From NCBI GenBank assembly GCA_947476045.1, contig CANJNZ010000027.1, positions 1 through 48,961 on the forward strand: a stretch of DNA of 48,961 nt, in the 5' to 3' direction. This document shows positions 1-7,743 of this stretch, piece by piece (the stretch's first letter is position 1; each line of letters begins with the position of its first letter). The notes below the pieces were generated by a model. That model was not told where the DNA came from. It saw only the letters and a list, made by a program, of their open reading frames with translations, and did no database searches. Origin of the DNA: Chthoniobacteraceae bacterium. GTDB taxonomy: Bacteria; Verrucomicrobiota; Verrucomicrobiia; Chthoniobacterales; Chthoniobacteraceae. Position numbers and translations under genes: made by a program.

Positions 1-326
1 ACGCTGCACAGAACTTTGCAACTTCTGAGTGTCCATCCATTTGAGAAAATGCCTCTCCATGAACTACTTGCAAAACATGACTTCAACCCTTTGACACCGC
101 AAGATTGCAACCAATTACTACTGTGGTAGTTACTGCCGGACACTCGTGGCTTGATCTCTTTTTCGACCGCTTCGCGAGTTTCGCCCGTGCATTTCTGAAT
201 CGTGCCAAGCAGTTCCTCTTGCTTGCCTTCGACGTATTGGAGATCGTCGTCCGTGAGTTTCGCCCATTTCTGTTTCAGTTTCCCCTTGGTGATGTTCCAG
301 TCGCCTTTGATTTCGAGTTTAGTCAT
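1..326 (-). CDS. CsbD-like stress protein (partial or altered 3' end)
   Basis: Reading leftwards from the ATG at 326-324 gives a protein beginning MTKLEIKGDWNITKGKLKQK, followed by KLTDDD and EGKQEELLG. This is the classic CsbD-family pattern of a small, charged, general-stress protein of unknown biochemical role. The match runs to about residue 60 (near base 147), where typical CsbD proteins of 60-70 residues end. Here the frame stays open to base 1 with an unrelated, Cys/Ser-rich tail (about 108 codons visible), so either a frameshift has removed the natural stop or the tail is a real extension. The window edge prevents a decision. The CsbD assignment is fairly sure from the motif; its role in stress is known only for the family. 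Confidence 0.7.
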   Translation of the reverse strand, partial: MTKLEIKGDWNITKGKLKQKWAKLTDDDLQYVEGKQEELLGTIQKCTGETREAVEKEIKPRVSGSNYHSSNWLQSCGVKGLKSCFASSSWRGIFSNGWTLRSCKVLCS

Positions 327-688
327 ATTAGTTTTGATTGGTGATTTGTGGTGTGCCGTTTGAATACGTCGCTCCCACGAATGAGTATCGGAGCGCGCCA
401 CGGTTCTGGTCGTCTTTTTCCACAAGATTTCGGAGTCGTCGCCGGGCCATGCATCTCGGTGATGATTGCATCGAGAATTTTTCTGTCTTCGGGCGTTACA
501 TCCATACCTTCCGCCATACGGTCGACGCTCGTTTCCGTCAGCGGCTTTTTTGCAGAGACTCCTTCTGCCCTGTCTGAATTGATCCAGCGCGACTGCTCAG
601 CGTAGTGCTTGGGGTTCACCCTGCGACGAATGATACTTGTCCAGTCGCTCCTTCGCCTTGGCCCGCGCCATCGCGATTTCGGTTTCAT
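323..688 (-). CDS. Hypothetical small ORF between the metalloprotease and csbD-like genes
   Basis: An open frame of 121 codons fills the gap between the metalloprotease stop (597) and the CsbD-like start (326). I do not recognise it. The first third overlaps the end of the metalloprotease gene in another frame, so a start at the internal ATG near 517 (MAEGMDVTPEDRKILDAI) is more believable and gives about 64 residues. That part has a plausible acidic helix followed by a basic, proline-rich tail. The stop overlaps the CsbD-like start region by four bases. It could equally be a chance ORF in GC-rich DNA. Confidence 0.25.
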   Translation of the reverse strand: MKPKSRWRGPRRRSDWTSIIRRRVNPKHYAEQSRWINSDRAEGVSAKKPLTETSVDRMAEGMDVTPEDRKILDAIITEMHGPATTPKSCGKRRPEPWRAPILIRGSDVFKRHTTNHQSKLI

Positions 689-1244
689 TCAATGAAAAGC
701 CCGTGGTGCCGGAAGCCATCAGATTTCTCGTGTCCTGTCGGTGCTGGAGTCCCAGCGCGTGACCGATCTCATGCGAGGTGACGCGCGGCAATGGCTCATC
801 CAGGCCGCCGGGCACTTCTTTGAGCGACGCGGTGTCCTTCACCACAATCAATTCCTCGTAAAAGAATCCATTCGGCCCGACCTTCTTCACGTAGCAAACA
901 TCCAGCACCGTCTGGCTGAGGCGCTCCTTGGGGATCATCGCCTTTACCTGCGCAAACTCCAGCTTGCTTTGCGCCTCCGGGCCGGGCGCGATCGCCTGCG
1001 TCGGCCCGATGGACTCGATCTCAAACTGAATGCCCGCCTGCGCCCAGACCGTGTTCACTTTGACAAAGATGCGCCGGATGTCCGCCTCGACGAGCGTCGT
1101 GTGCATTTCCGGGATCGCCCCGGATTGCACAAGATGCACGCGCACCGGTAGGGAGATGATCGGCAGCTTCGCGCCGGAGGGTTCGACAGAATAAGCATTC
1201 GCGAATGCCGCGTGGAGAAAGAGACTGACTAGAAAGCGCTTCAT
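597..1244 (-). CDS. Secreted matrixin-like zinc metalloprotease
   Basis: The product is 215 residues from the ATG at 1244. This start is chosen because it puts a signal peptide (MKRFLVSLFLHAAFANA) at the N-terminus; an upstream ATG at 1286 would bury it. The zinc-binding motif HEIGHALGLQH supplies H158, H162 and H168 with E159 as the general base, and NLMASG around M176 provides the Met-turn typical of metzincins (matrixin/astacin-like clan). It should act outside the cytoplasmic membrane as an endopeptidase of unknown substrate. No propeptide cysteine switch or C-terminal binding domain is visible, so it is a minimal catalytic-domain enzyme. It is followed by small genes and preceded by a roughly 340-bp gap. 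The fold call is secure; the substrate is not inferable. Confidence 0.85.
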   Translation of the reverse strand: MKRFLVSLFLHAAFANAYSVEPSGAKLPIISLPVRVHLVQSGAIPEMHTTLVEADIRRIFVKVNTVWAQAGIQFEIESIGPTQAIAPGPEAQSKLEFAQVKAMIPKERLSQTVLDVCYVKKVGPNGFFYEELIVVKDTASLKEVPGGLDEPLPRVTSHEIGHALGLQHRQDTRNLMASGTTGFSLNETEIAMARAKAKERLDKYHSSQGEPQALR

Positions 1245-1584
1245 GAGTTGAGACAGGCAGATGACGCCCACACAACGGAAAGGCAATGCTGCTCAAGCAC
1301 GAGGCGTGGCGGATTTGGAAAGTGACGCAAGCGAAGCGCGCTAAAGCACGATTACGCAAGCACGTCCAATTCGCAAAAGACCTTCTGGACACGCTTCAGT
1401 GGCGAAGACGACCTCGGTGCTTCCAAGATCGAAAATTTCAGCGCACTCGTGCAACAAAAAGGCAGCAGACCTGTTGCGCGGCAAGTATGGGGATCTGCTG
1501 TGCTACCATTACACCATGAGGTAGTGCGGCGGCGGCGGAAAGTAGGCGCGGGGCTGTGGAGGCAAAGGAGATTTTCTTTGGATA
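1245..1584. other. Intergenic stretch, no convincing gene
   Basis: About 340 bp between the metalloprotease start and the LolA-like stop. A 77-codon plus-strand frame at 1286-1519 has no recognisable family and no signal, and is discounted. On the minus strand at 1523-1491 there is a sequence resembling the acceptor and D-arm half of a tRNA, without an acceptable anticodon or T arm. No clear promoter could be picked by eye. Confidence 0.4.
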
Positions 1585-2253
1585 TTATTTGCCGAGCGGG
1601 TTGCTGATCTGTGCGTCGGCGGGCGGGGTGTAGTCGAATTTGGCGTCGCTTTGTTTGGTGGCGCGGACGTTGCGGAAGGTGGTAACGATGCGGTCGCCTT
1701 TGGGGAGGGTGGAGTCGGTTTTCTGCACGGTGCCTTCGGCGTCGAGCCAGACTGTGAGTGTGGTGAGGACGCGTTTGAGGCTGCTGTTTTTCGGGGTGAG
1801 TGTGATGCGGGTGGCGGTGCCGTCTTTCGCTGCTGCGAGGCGGAAGTATTTTTCGACGTCGGTAAAATTGAGGCCGGCGGTGAGTGCGGCGAGATTGTCG
1901 TCGAAGCTCTGGCGCTGGCCGAGTGTGTAGTGCTCGGCTTGTTTGAAATTGGGGTAGTAGATCCAGAGTTCGCTGCCGTTGCAGACGGTGAGGCTGGGGG
2001 AGTTGCCCTTGAGTTCGCGCCGGAATTTGTTTGGAGTTTGAAAGGCGATGGTGCCGTTGCTGATGACGGGTTTGTTGAGGAGGTGGGTGGTTTTTTCCTC
2101 GGTGAAGTCGGCGGCGAGTGCGGGGTTTTGCGCGCGGTGTAGCTGGAGTTTGGTGACGAGGGTTTTTTGTTCGTCGGCGCTCAGGTCTTGTGAATGCAGT
2201 AGCGGGGCGAGTGCGAGGGTGAGTGCGATTTTAATGAGTGAAGACAGGGACAT
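1585..2253 (-). CDS. LolA-like outer-membrane lipoprotein carrier
   Basis: A 222-residue secreted protein with an N-terminal signal sequence (about residues 1-21, ending near LAPLLHS). The body follows the LolA/LolB-type pattern: ADFTEEKTTHLLNKPVISNG, then GTIAFQTPNKFRRE, then a segment ending WIYYPNFKQAEHY. These resemble the strands that form the lipid-binding half-barrel of periplasmic lipoprotein carriers. It lies directly after the acyltransferase gene, overlapping it by 23 bp, so the two are translationally linked. LolA-like proteins linked to acyltransferases and glycolipid genes often move unusual lipids rather than lipoproteins, so a role in lipid A or glycolipid export is possible. 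Fold call good; cargo unknown. Confidence 0.75.
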   Translation of the reverse strand: MSLSSLIKIALTLALAPLLHSQDLSADEQKTLVTKLQLHRAQNPALAADFTEEKTTHLLNKPVISNGTIAFQTPNKFRRELKGNSPSLTVCNGSELWIYYPNFKQAEHYTLGQRQSFDDNLAALTAGLNFTDVEKYFRLAAAKDGTATRITLTPKNSSLKRVLTTLTVWLDAEGTVQKTDSTLPKGDRIVTTFRNVRATKQSDAKFDYTPPADAQISNPLGK

Positions 2254-3109
2254 AGTTGAACCATTGCTCTGGGTGCTGGCGGATGAGTTCTGCGAAAAGG
2301 TCGGCGATGCGCTGGACGTTGGGCGCTAGTGTTTCGCGGAGGTCGCCGCGGGTTTGCTCGATGGCGGGGCAGGCCATGGCGTGGTAGAGATTGTCGGGCT
2401 GGCGAAGGACGAATGCGGGGACGATGCTCGCTCCGGTGTGGTGGGCGAGTGTGGCGGCGGCGGTGCTGAATTGTGTTTCGTGCCCGAATTGCTGCACAAG
2501 CATACCGGTGCCGGAGTAGGGGCGATCCACGAGCATGGCGAGGACGCCGTTGTTGCGGAGGGTGCGGAGCATTTCGACGAAGGCGAAGTCGTGGCCGGGG
2601 CCGACGGCGATGGTCTGGATGCCGAGGCGGCGGCGGGTGGCTTCACGCCACTGCATGAGTTCATCGGTGGGCTCGGGGAGGGTGACGACGGTGATGGGGA
2701 CTTTATCGAGTGCGAGCAAAAGGCCGCCGAGTTCCCAATGGCCGAGGTGGCCGGTGATGAGGATGGTGCCCTTGCCTCGTGCGCGTGAGGCTTCGAGGTG
2801 CTCGATGCCGTCCCACTTGGTGACGAGTTCGCGGGCGCGTTCGGTGTGGTTGCTGGCACAGATGAAGTAGTCACCGAGCATCCGTGCGAAGCTGCGGACG
2901 TTGTCGAGGACGAGTTGTTTGAGTTCAGCGCCGGTGCGACCCGTTGCGATGCGAAGATTTTCGCCCATTACATCGCGAAGCTCTTCACTGCGCCATACAC
3001 TCCACGTGCCTACGGCACTCGCGATCCGCTGCGCGATGGGGCGCGGGATGAGCTGTCCGAGGACGTAGCCGATTTTGAAAATGCTTGCGTTGTAGAGTGG
3101 ATAGCGCAT
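2231..3109 (-). CDS. Lipid A biosynthesis acyltransferase (LpxL/HtrB family)
   Basis: A 292-residue protein of the lysophospholipid acyltransferase superfamily. The catalytic H-x4-E box is GHLGHWELGG, with H121 and E126. VDRPYSGTGM further on matches the substrate-binding block seen in LpxL/LpxM proteins, and the C-terminal HPEQWFNYVPVF matches the family's conserved end. Members transfer a secondary acyl chain to Kdo-lipid A on the inner face of the inner membrane. Length is close to the usual 290-320. The hydrophobic N-terminal segment (about residues 8-35) would anchor it. Its stop overlaps the LolA-like start, making a two-gene envelope unit, and together they indicate an LPS-bearing outer membrane. 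Which acyl chain or lipid is used cannot be told from sequence. Confidence 0.88.
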   Translation of the reverse strand: MRYPLYNASIFKIGYVLGQLIPRPIAQRIASAVGTWSVWRSEELRDVMGENLRIATGRTGAELKQLVLDNVRSFARMLGDYFICASNHTERARELVTKWDGIEHLEASRARGKGTILITGHLGHWELGGLLLALDKVPITVVTLPEPTDELMQWREATRRRLGIQTIAVGPGHDFAFVEMLRTLRNNGVLAMLVDRPYSGTGMLVQQFGHETQFSTAAATLAHHTGASIVPAFVLRQPDNLYHAMACPAIEQTRGDLRETLAPNVQRIADLFAELIRQHPEQWFNYVPVFTH

Positions 3110-3146
3110 CGCTCGCGACGGCTTGGGGCGGGAGCGGTGGGGCGCG

Positions 3147-4139
3147 CTATTTTTTCAGAGCGTGGTCCTCTGGTTTCACTCCTTTGGTGTAACCGTTGAA
3201 GCCATACATATGCGGTGTGAATTCACCGACAATTGATACGTCCGCTTTCTGCGGCACTTCGAGTCCGGTGAATGAATACACCGCGTTGACGATGAGGCGG
3301 CGCAGGTCTTCGTTTTCCAAATCAGTCGCCGCACCCATCGTGGTGCAGAGCACTTTGTTTGTCTTGCCGGCATCATTCTTGTGCTCGCGCGTCCACACGA
3401 TCGGCTGCATGGGCTCGTTCTTTTTTCCGACGACAGGTGCGTCAGTCGGCTTCATGCCCACAAGCACCTGGCCGCGGACGAGAATTTTGGAATCCGCCAT
3501 CGGGTTGGCGGTGTAAACATCGGTCGTGCCGAAGATGTCCTTCACACCGCGGAGGAGCGCGTCGTCTTTGGATGCATCCTCAATGATGCCACGCGTAGCT
3601 TCGGATTTATGTCCGCCGTGGTGTGCTACCCAAGTTTCCCCGAATACCTGACGCCCGAAACCGCCGGCCCACTCCTTGTTGTTCCAATTCCACTTCTCGT
3701 ATGGGCTGCCCTTGGCAATTCCGTTGAAAGCGTGCGTGCTCGTGCGCAGTCCGATGAGTGGTTTGCCCGCAGCATAGTAATCAGCGAAGTGCTTGGCCTG
3801 TTCATCGGGCCACCTGCGAAAACGGAGCGAAGTGATTACGCAATCCGCGCTGCCGAGTGCCTCCATGCCGGGTTGGTTGTCCCCTACATTGGGGTCAATG
3901 TTGCCGGAGGCCTTGTTGATGGAAAACAGCACCGTGCATTTGAATCCATGGCGCTGCGAAAGAATTTTTCCCAACTGGGGCAGCGCCTCCTCCGAGCGGT
4001 ATTCCTCATCGCCCGCGAGCAGGACGACATGCTTGCCCTTGCCGGGTCCGTCGCCACCGGGATACGTCACCCATTGTTCTTCGGCGAAGGTGAAAGTTGA
4101 AAGGATGGTGATGGCTGTGAGAGAGGCGAGGAGCTTCAT
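3147..4139 (-). CDS. Secreted ThuA-like domain protein
   Basis: About 330 residues from the ATG at 4139, chosen because it opens a clean signal peptide (MKLLASLTAITILSTFTFA); a frame extension to 4205 adds only a non-conserved leader. The body has the ThuA-like (type 1 glutamine amidotransferase-like) Rossmann fold: KHVVLLAGDEEYRSEEALPQ, SADCVITSLRFRRW, GKPLIGLRTSTHAF, then a trailing region ending in EFTPHMYGFNGY. ThuA-like proteins are expanded in PVC secretomes beside dehydrogenase-like and sulfatase proteins and are linked to sugar metabolism; the enzymatic reaction is not established. Its 5' end faces the secreted gene at 4260, about 120 bp away, so the two share a divergent promoter region. 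Confidence 0.85.
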   Translation of the reverse strand: MKLLASLTAITILSTFTFAEEQWVTYPGGDGPGKGKHVVLLAGDEEYRSEEALPQLGKILSQRHGFKCTVLFSINKASGNIDPNVGDNQPGMEALGSADCVITSLRFRRWPDEQAKHFADYYAAGKPLIGLRTSTHAFNGIAKGSPYEKWNWNNKEWAGGFGRQVFGETWVAHHGGHKSEATRGIIEDASKDDALLRGVKDIFGTTDVYTANPMADSKILVRGQVLVGMKPTDAPVVGKKNEPMQPIVWTREHKNDAGKTNKVLCTTMGAATDLENEDLRRLIVNAVYSFTGLEVPQKADVSIVGEFTPHMYGFNGYTKGVKPEDHALKK

Positions 4140-4259
4140 GGTGCGATGCAAACAGTGCATGGCATTGAGAGACAAGCAAAGAAGTGATGTGTTCCGCTCA
4201 AGCAAAGCTCGCGCGGCGAGGGTAGTGGCATTATCAGGGTCTCAGTCGATCAAACTCCC

Positions 4260-5450
4260 ATGCATACCGCCCGGCAATTTCTTCTCGTCTGTCTGTTCGT
4301 ATTATCCAACGCAGTGCATGGTGCTGATGCGCCTGCCGCTGAGCGTATCAAACCGGACAGATTTGGGATCATTTTCAACAAAGGCTACGCGGGGGATAAT
4401 CTGCCATCCGAACCGGAGGAGTTTGAAAAACTGATCATCGCCATCAAAAACGCGGGCTTCAATGCGGTGCTCTGCAAATATGACGCGAAGCGCCTCGCAA
4501 TCTGCGCGAAACATGATGTGCAGATGCTCGTGGATTTACTCGTGGAGGAACAGCACGTCTTCAAGAATCCCACGAAGGCGCAGGAGGTCTGCGAGAGCAT
4601 CAAGGACAGCAAGGCTGTGTATGGCTATCATCTGTGGAGCGACAACATCGGCAAGACATACACAGGCCGCACTCGCGATGTGCAAAACGTGCATCAATGG
4701 GATCCTTATCACGCCACCTATGTCGGCTCCTACAAAATGGCGGGTGTGGCCCAAGTGCAGGACATGGATCTGTTCGGCTATTACGATTTTCATTTCAAAC
4801 GCGGCGGGCATTGGGGGCATCTCAATCAAGCGTGGGCGGTCGCCAAATCGCGCGACATAGGCTTTCTCCGCTACGACGATGCGTCGCCGGGTCTCGTCGG
4901 AAAAGGGAACCCCAACCGCGTTGGCTACAGCATCGCCACGTCCATCGTATTCGGGCTGCGAGGCTATATGTTTCACTACGTGAGAGGTCAGATTGATTTC
5001 AAAACTTTTGAACTCGACGCCCTTGGAAAAGACCTGGCGCGCGTGAATGAGCGATTCGCCGTCGTTGGTCCTGAACTCGTCGAAATTGGAATCCCCAGCG
5101 CCGTTTATTCGACGCGCATCAGCAAAACAGAGAGGAACGATCCGAACGTGGGCGAGCCAATCGTGCCCGGAGGGCTTGCGGCTGTTCCTGCGGATTGTTG
5201 GTTTCAGATTTCATCCGGCGAAGTGTTGGTGGGCGAATCTTTGGATGCCGCCAAGCGCACCGTCCTCGTCTTCGCCTGCCACAATCCCTACGAAAATCAA
5301 AAGGTCGTCGTCACTTTCCCAAAAGGCATCAAGGGCGTGGAAATTTTTGAACGCGCCCTGAAACAATGGCGTCCACTCGCAATGGAGAACGGAGCGGTGT
5401 GTTTTACCGTCGAAGATTTCGGCGTGGAGTTGCTACGCGTGCAGAGGTGA
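4260..5450 (+). CDS. Secreted protein of unknown function, possibly TIM-barrel
   Basis: A 396-residue secreted protein with a signal peptide (roughly residues 1-22, ending VHGADA). I do not recognise the family with certainty. The first 270 residues read like the strands of a TIM barrel: FGIIFNKGY, AGFNAVLCKYD, VQMLVDLLVEEQ, AVYGYHLWSDN, DLFGYYDFHFKRGG, IGFLRYDD. The last 100 or so residues look beta-rich, ending in FGVELLRV, as in the accessory beta domains of glycoside hydrolases. A glycoside-hydrolase-like role is therefore an inference from fold pattern and secreted context; no catalytic pair can be named. It converges on the permease gene (5458) with seven bases between stops. Confidence 0.7.
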   Translation: MHTARQFLLVCLFVLSNAVHGADAPAAERIKPDRFGIIFNKGYAGDNLPSEPEEFEKLIIAIKNAGFNAVLCKYDAKRLAICAKHDVQMLVDLLVEEQHVFKNPTKAQEVCESIKDSKAVYGYHLWSDNIGKTYTGRTRDVQNVHQWDPYHATYVGSYKMAGVAQVQDMDLFGYYDFHFKRGGHWGHLNQAWAVAKSRDIGFLRYDDASPGLVGKGNPNRVGYSIATSIVFGLRGYMFHYVRGQIDFKTFELDALGKDLARVNERFAVVGPELVEIGIPSAVYSTRISKTERNDPNVGEPIVPGGLAAVPADCWFQISSGEVLVGESLDAAKRTVLVFACHNPYENQKVVVTFPKGIKGVEIFERALKQWRPLAMENGAVCFTVEDFGVELLRVQR

Positions 5451-5457
5451 TGAGCGT

Positions 5458-6219
5458 TCAGTTTCCCGCAAAGCTTTTCCAAAGCAGACTTGCAGCCAGT
5501 GCCAGTGCGGTTGCGATGAAGATGGGGCGGATGATTTTCGCACCGCGCGCGACGACGAGTCCGCTGCCGAGGCGTGCGCCGATGAGTTGTCCTGCGATCA
5601 TTGCCGCGCCTACGTCCCAGCGGAGGCAGCCGGAAAATCCAAAGGTGATCACAGAGGCGATGTTGCTGGTGAGGTTGAGTGCCTTTGTCGTGCCAGTGGA
5701 GGTGCGTAAGTCTTGTCCGAGCGTGATAACGCACGCGAGCATCCAGAACGACCCTGCGCCCGGGCCGAAAAAGCCGTCGTAAAAACCAAGTATCGTTCCG
5801 AAAGTGAGGGCGAAAGTCGCCGCGTTCATGCGCGCTGTGCGTGGACGTTCGCCGAGGCCGGGATTCAGCGCAGTGTAAATTGCGACAATCATTAGTAGCA
5901 ACGGGACGATGCGAGAAAGCAGAGCATCGTTCAGCGTATGAACGCTCCAAACGCCAAGCACGGCTGCGATAAAAGTGACGACCATAGCAAGACGCAGTGA
6001 ACGCCAATCGATCAGCCCCGCGTGCGTGTAGCGCACCACGGCGAGCGTGGTGCCGCAGGATGATTGCAGTTTGTTTGTTCCAAGAGCGAACTGCACGGGC
6101 AGCCCCGCCCACAAAAGCGCTGGCACCGTGATCAGTCCGCCGCCGCCAGCGATGGCATCAATAAATCCGCCCGCGAGGCCTGCGACAGCGAGGAGAATAT
6201 ATTGCCACCATTCGAGCAT
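5458..6219 (-). CDS. TSUP family (TauE/SafE) membrane permease
   Basis: A 253-residue polytopic membrane protein, about eight hydrophobic segments. The N-terminal GGFIDAIAGGGGLITVPALL followed by GLPVQFALGTNKLQ is the signature of the sulfite exporter TauE/SafE (TSUP, YfcA-like) family; the second half repeats it (FYDGFFGPGAGSFW, then LNLTSN). Such proteins move small sulfur-containing or organic anions across the inner membrane. With a sulfatase elsewhere in the window, sulfite or sulfonate export is tempting, but the gene is not adjacent and the substrate is unproven. Length and topology are normal. The start at 6219 opens directly into the first membrane segment. Confidence 0.9.
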   Translation of the reverse strand: MLEWWQYILLAVAGLAGGFIDAIAGGGGLITVPALLWAGLPVQFALGTNKLQSSCGTTLAVVRYTHAGLIDWRSLRLAMVVTFIAAVLGVWSVHTLNDALLSRIVPLLLMIVAIYTALNPGLGERPRTARMNAATFALTFGTILGFYDGFFGPGAGSFWMLACVITLGQDLRTSTGTTKALNLTSNIASVITFGFSGCLRWDVGAAMIAGQLIGARLGSGLVVARGAKIIRPIFIATALALAASLLWKSFAGN

Positions 6220-6301
6220 CGCCGAGCGTATGCGCAGTTTTTTGCAAAAAGGCGAGTGCCAGCGTGACTAGCAAGCGGGCTTGTGCTGGATTGTCACAAG
6301 T

Positions 6302-7732
6302 ATGAACCCGTTCCAACAAAGCTGCCTCGATGTGACGCGTCGCCATTTCCTCGGTGAGTGCGGTGTGGGGCTTGGAAAAATCGCACTGGCTTCGCTGCTC
6401 ACTGGTGCTGCGGCACGCGGTGCCTCTTTTGGAAATGCGCTGGCGCCAAGGCAGCCACACTTTCCCGGCAAGGCGAAGCGGGTGATCCATCTTTTCATGG
6501 CGGGTGCGCCTTCGCAACTCGACCTTTTCGACTACAAACCAGAATTGGTAAAGTTGGAGGGAAAACCGATTCCAGCATCGGTAATTGCAGGGCAGCGTTA
6601 CGCCTTCATCCGTTCGGATGCAGCAGTGATGGGACCCAGGTTTAAATTTGCAAAGCATGGGCAGAGTGGTGCGGAAATCAGCGAAGTGCTGCCGCATCTG
6701 GCAAAAATCGTGGACGACATCTGTCTCGTGAAGTCGGTGAAGACCGATCAATTCAACCACGCTCCCGCGCAAATATTTTTCAACACAGGCTTCCAGCAGC
6801 CGGGCCGCCCTAGCCTCGGATCGTGGGTGCTATACGGACTTGGCGCTGAGACGCAGGAGTTGCCCGCGTTTGTCGTGATGAGCACTGGCAGCGGAATCAG
6901 CGGCGGCGCGGCGAACTGGTCTAGTGGATTTTTGCCAACGCTCTACACGGGCACGCGCTTTCGTAATCAGGGCGATCCGATTTTAAACGTGAGCAGTCCG
7001 GAAGGCATGGACTCGCGACTCCAGCGCGACACGCTCGACCTCGTGCGCACGCTCAACGAGCGTCAGCTCCGCGAAGTGGGCGACCCGGAAATTGCGACAC
7101 GCATCTCAAACTATGAAATGGCGTTCAAGCTCCAGACGAGCGCGCCGGAACTGATGGACTTGAAAAGCGAGAGCAAGGAAACGCTCGATATGTATGGATG
7201 CGATCCGGGCAAGCCTTCCTTCGCTCGCGCCTGTTTGCTTGCGCGCCGGATGATCGAGCGCGGCGTGCGCTTTGTGAACATCTACCACGAAGGCTGGGAT
7301 GCGCACTCGGATGTGAGCGGGAACTCCAAACAGAATTGTGGAAAGACGGATCAAGCGAGCGCTGCGCTCGTCATGGATCTCAAGCAGCGGGGATTGCTCG
7401 ACGAGACACTGGTGATCTGGGGTGGTGAATTTGGCCGCACACCGATGGTGGAGACGAATCCATCGCTCGGTCGCTCGCAAGGGCGGGATCATCATCCACA
7501 GGCATACACGATGTGGCTCGCGGGCGGCGGCATTAAGCGCGGTCTGACGTTTGGGATGACCGACGATCTCGGCTTCAACGCTGTAGAAAACCCAGTTCAT
7601 GTCCACGACATGCAGGCGACGATTTTACATTGTCTCGGCTTTGATCACGAAAGGCTCACATATCGCTATGCTGGTCGCGATTTCCGTCTCACGGATGTGC
7701 ACGGAAAAGTGGTGAAGGGCATCCTTGCGTAG
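6302..7732 (+). CDS. DUF1501 protein with Tat-like signal (copy 1)
   Basis: A 476-residue DUF1501 protein (sulfatase-like fold) from the ATG at 6302; the upstream ATG at 6281 adds seven residues and would displace the signal. The N-terminus has a twin-arginine motif, [10 protein letters not shown], with a hydrophobic stretch after it. Family landmarks are [45 protein letters not shown] and [12 protein letters not shown]1501 proteins usually sit beside DUF1549/DUF1553 cytochrome proteins in planctomycetes and verrucomicrobia, but no such partner is present here. Instead a second DUF1501 gene lies head-on downstream with only eleven bases between the stops. The biochemical role of the family is not firmly known; export to the periplasm is the safest inference. 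Confidence 0.9.
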   Translation: MNPFQQSCLDVTRRHFLGECGVGLGKIALASLLTGAAARGASFGNALAPRQPHFPGKAKRVIHLFMAGAPSQLDLFDYKPELVKLEGKPIPASVIAGQRYAFIRSDAAVMGPRFKFAKHGQSGAEISEVLPHLAKIVDDICLVKSVKTDQFNHAPAQIFFNTGFQQPGRPSLGSWVLYGLGAETQELPAFVVMSTGSGISGGAANWSSGFLPTLYTGTRFRNQGDPILNVSSPEGMDSRLQRDTLDLVRTLNERQLREVGDPEIATRISNYEMAFKLQTSAPELMDLKSESKETLDMYGCDPGKPSFARACLLARRMIERGVRFVNIYHEGWDAHSDVSGNSKQNCGKTDQASAALVMDLKQRGLLDETLVIWGGEFGRTPMVETNPSLGRSQGRDHHPQAYTMWLAGGGIKRGLTFGMTDDLGFNAVENPVHVHDMQATILHCLGFDHERLTYRYAGRDFRLTDVHGKVVKGILA

Positions 7733-7743
7733 GGCGGCTTTGG

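Noticed and set aside
1286-1519. 77-residue plus-strand ORF
   Set aside because: No recognisable pattern, composition typical of GC-rich non-coding DNA, overlaps the upstream leader of the metalloprotease gene.
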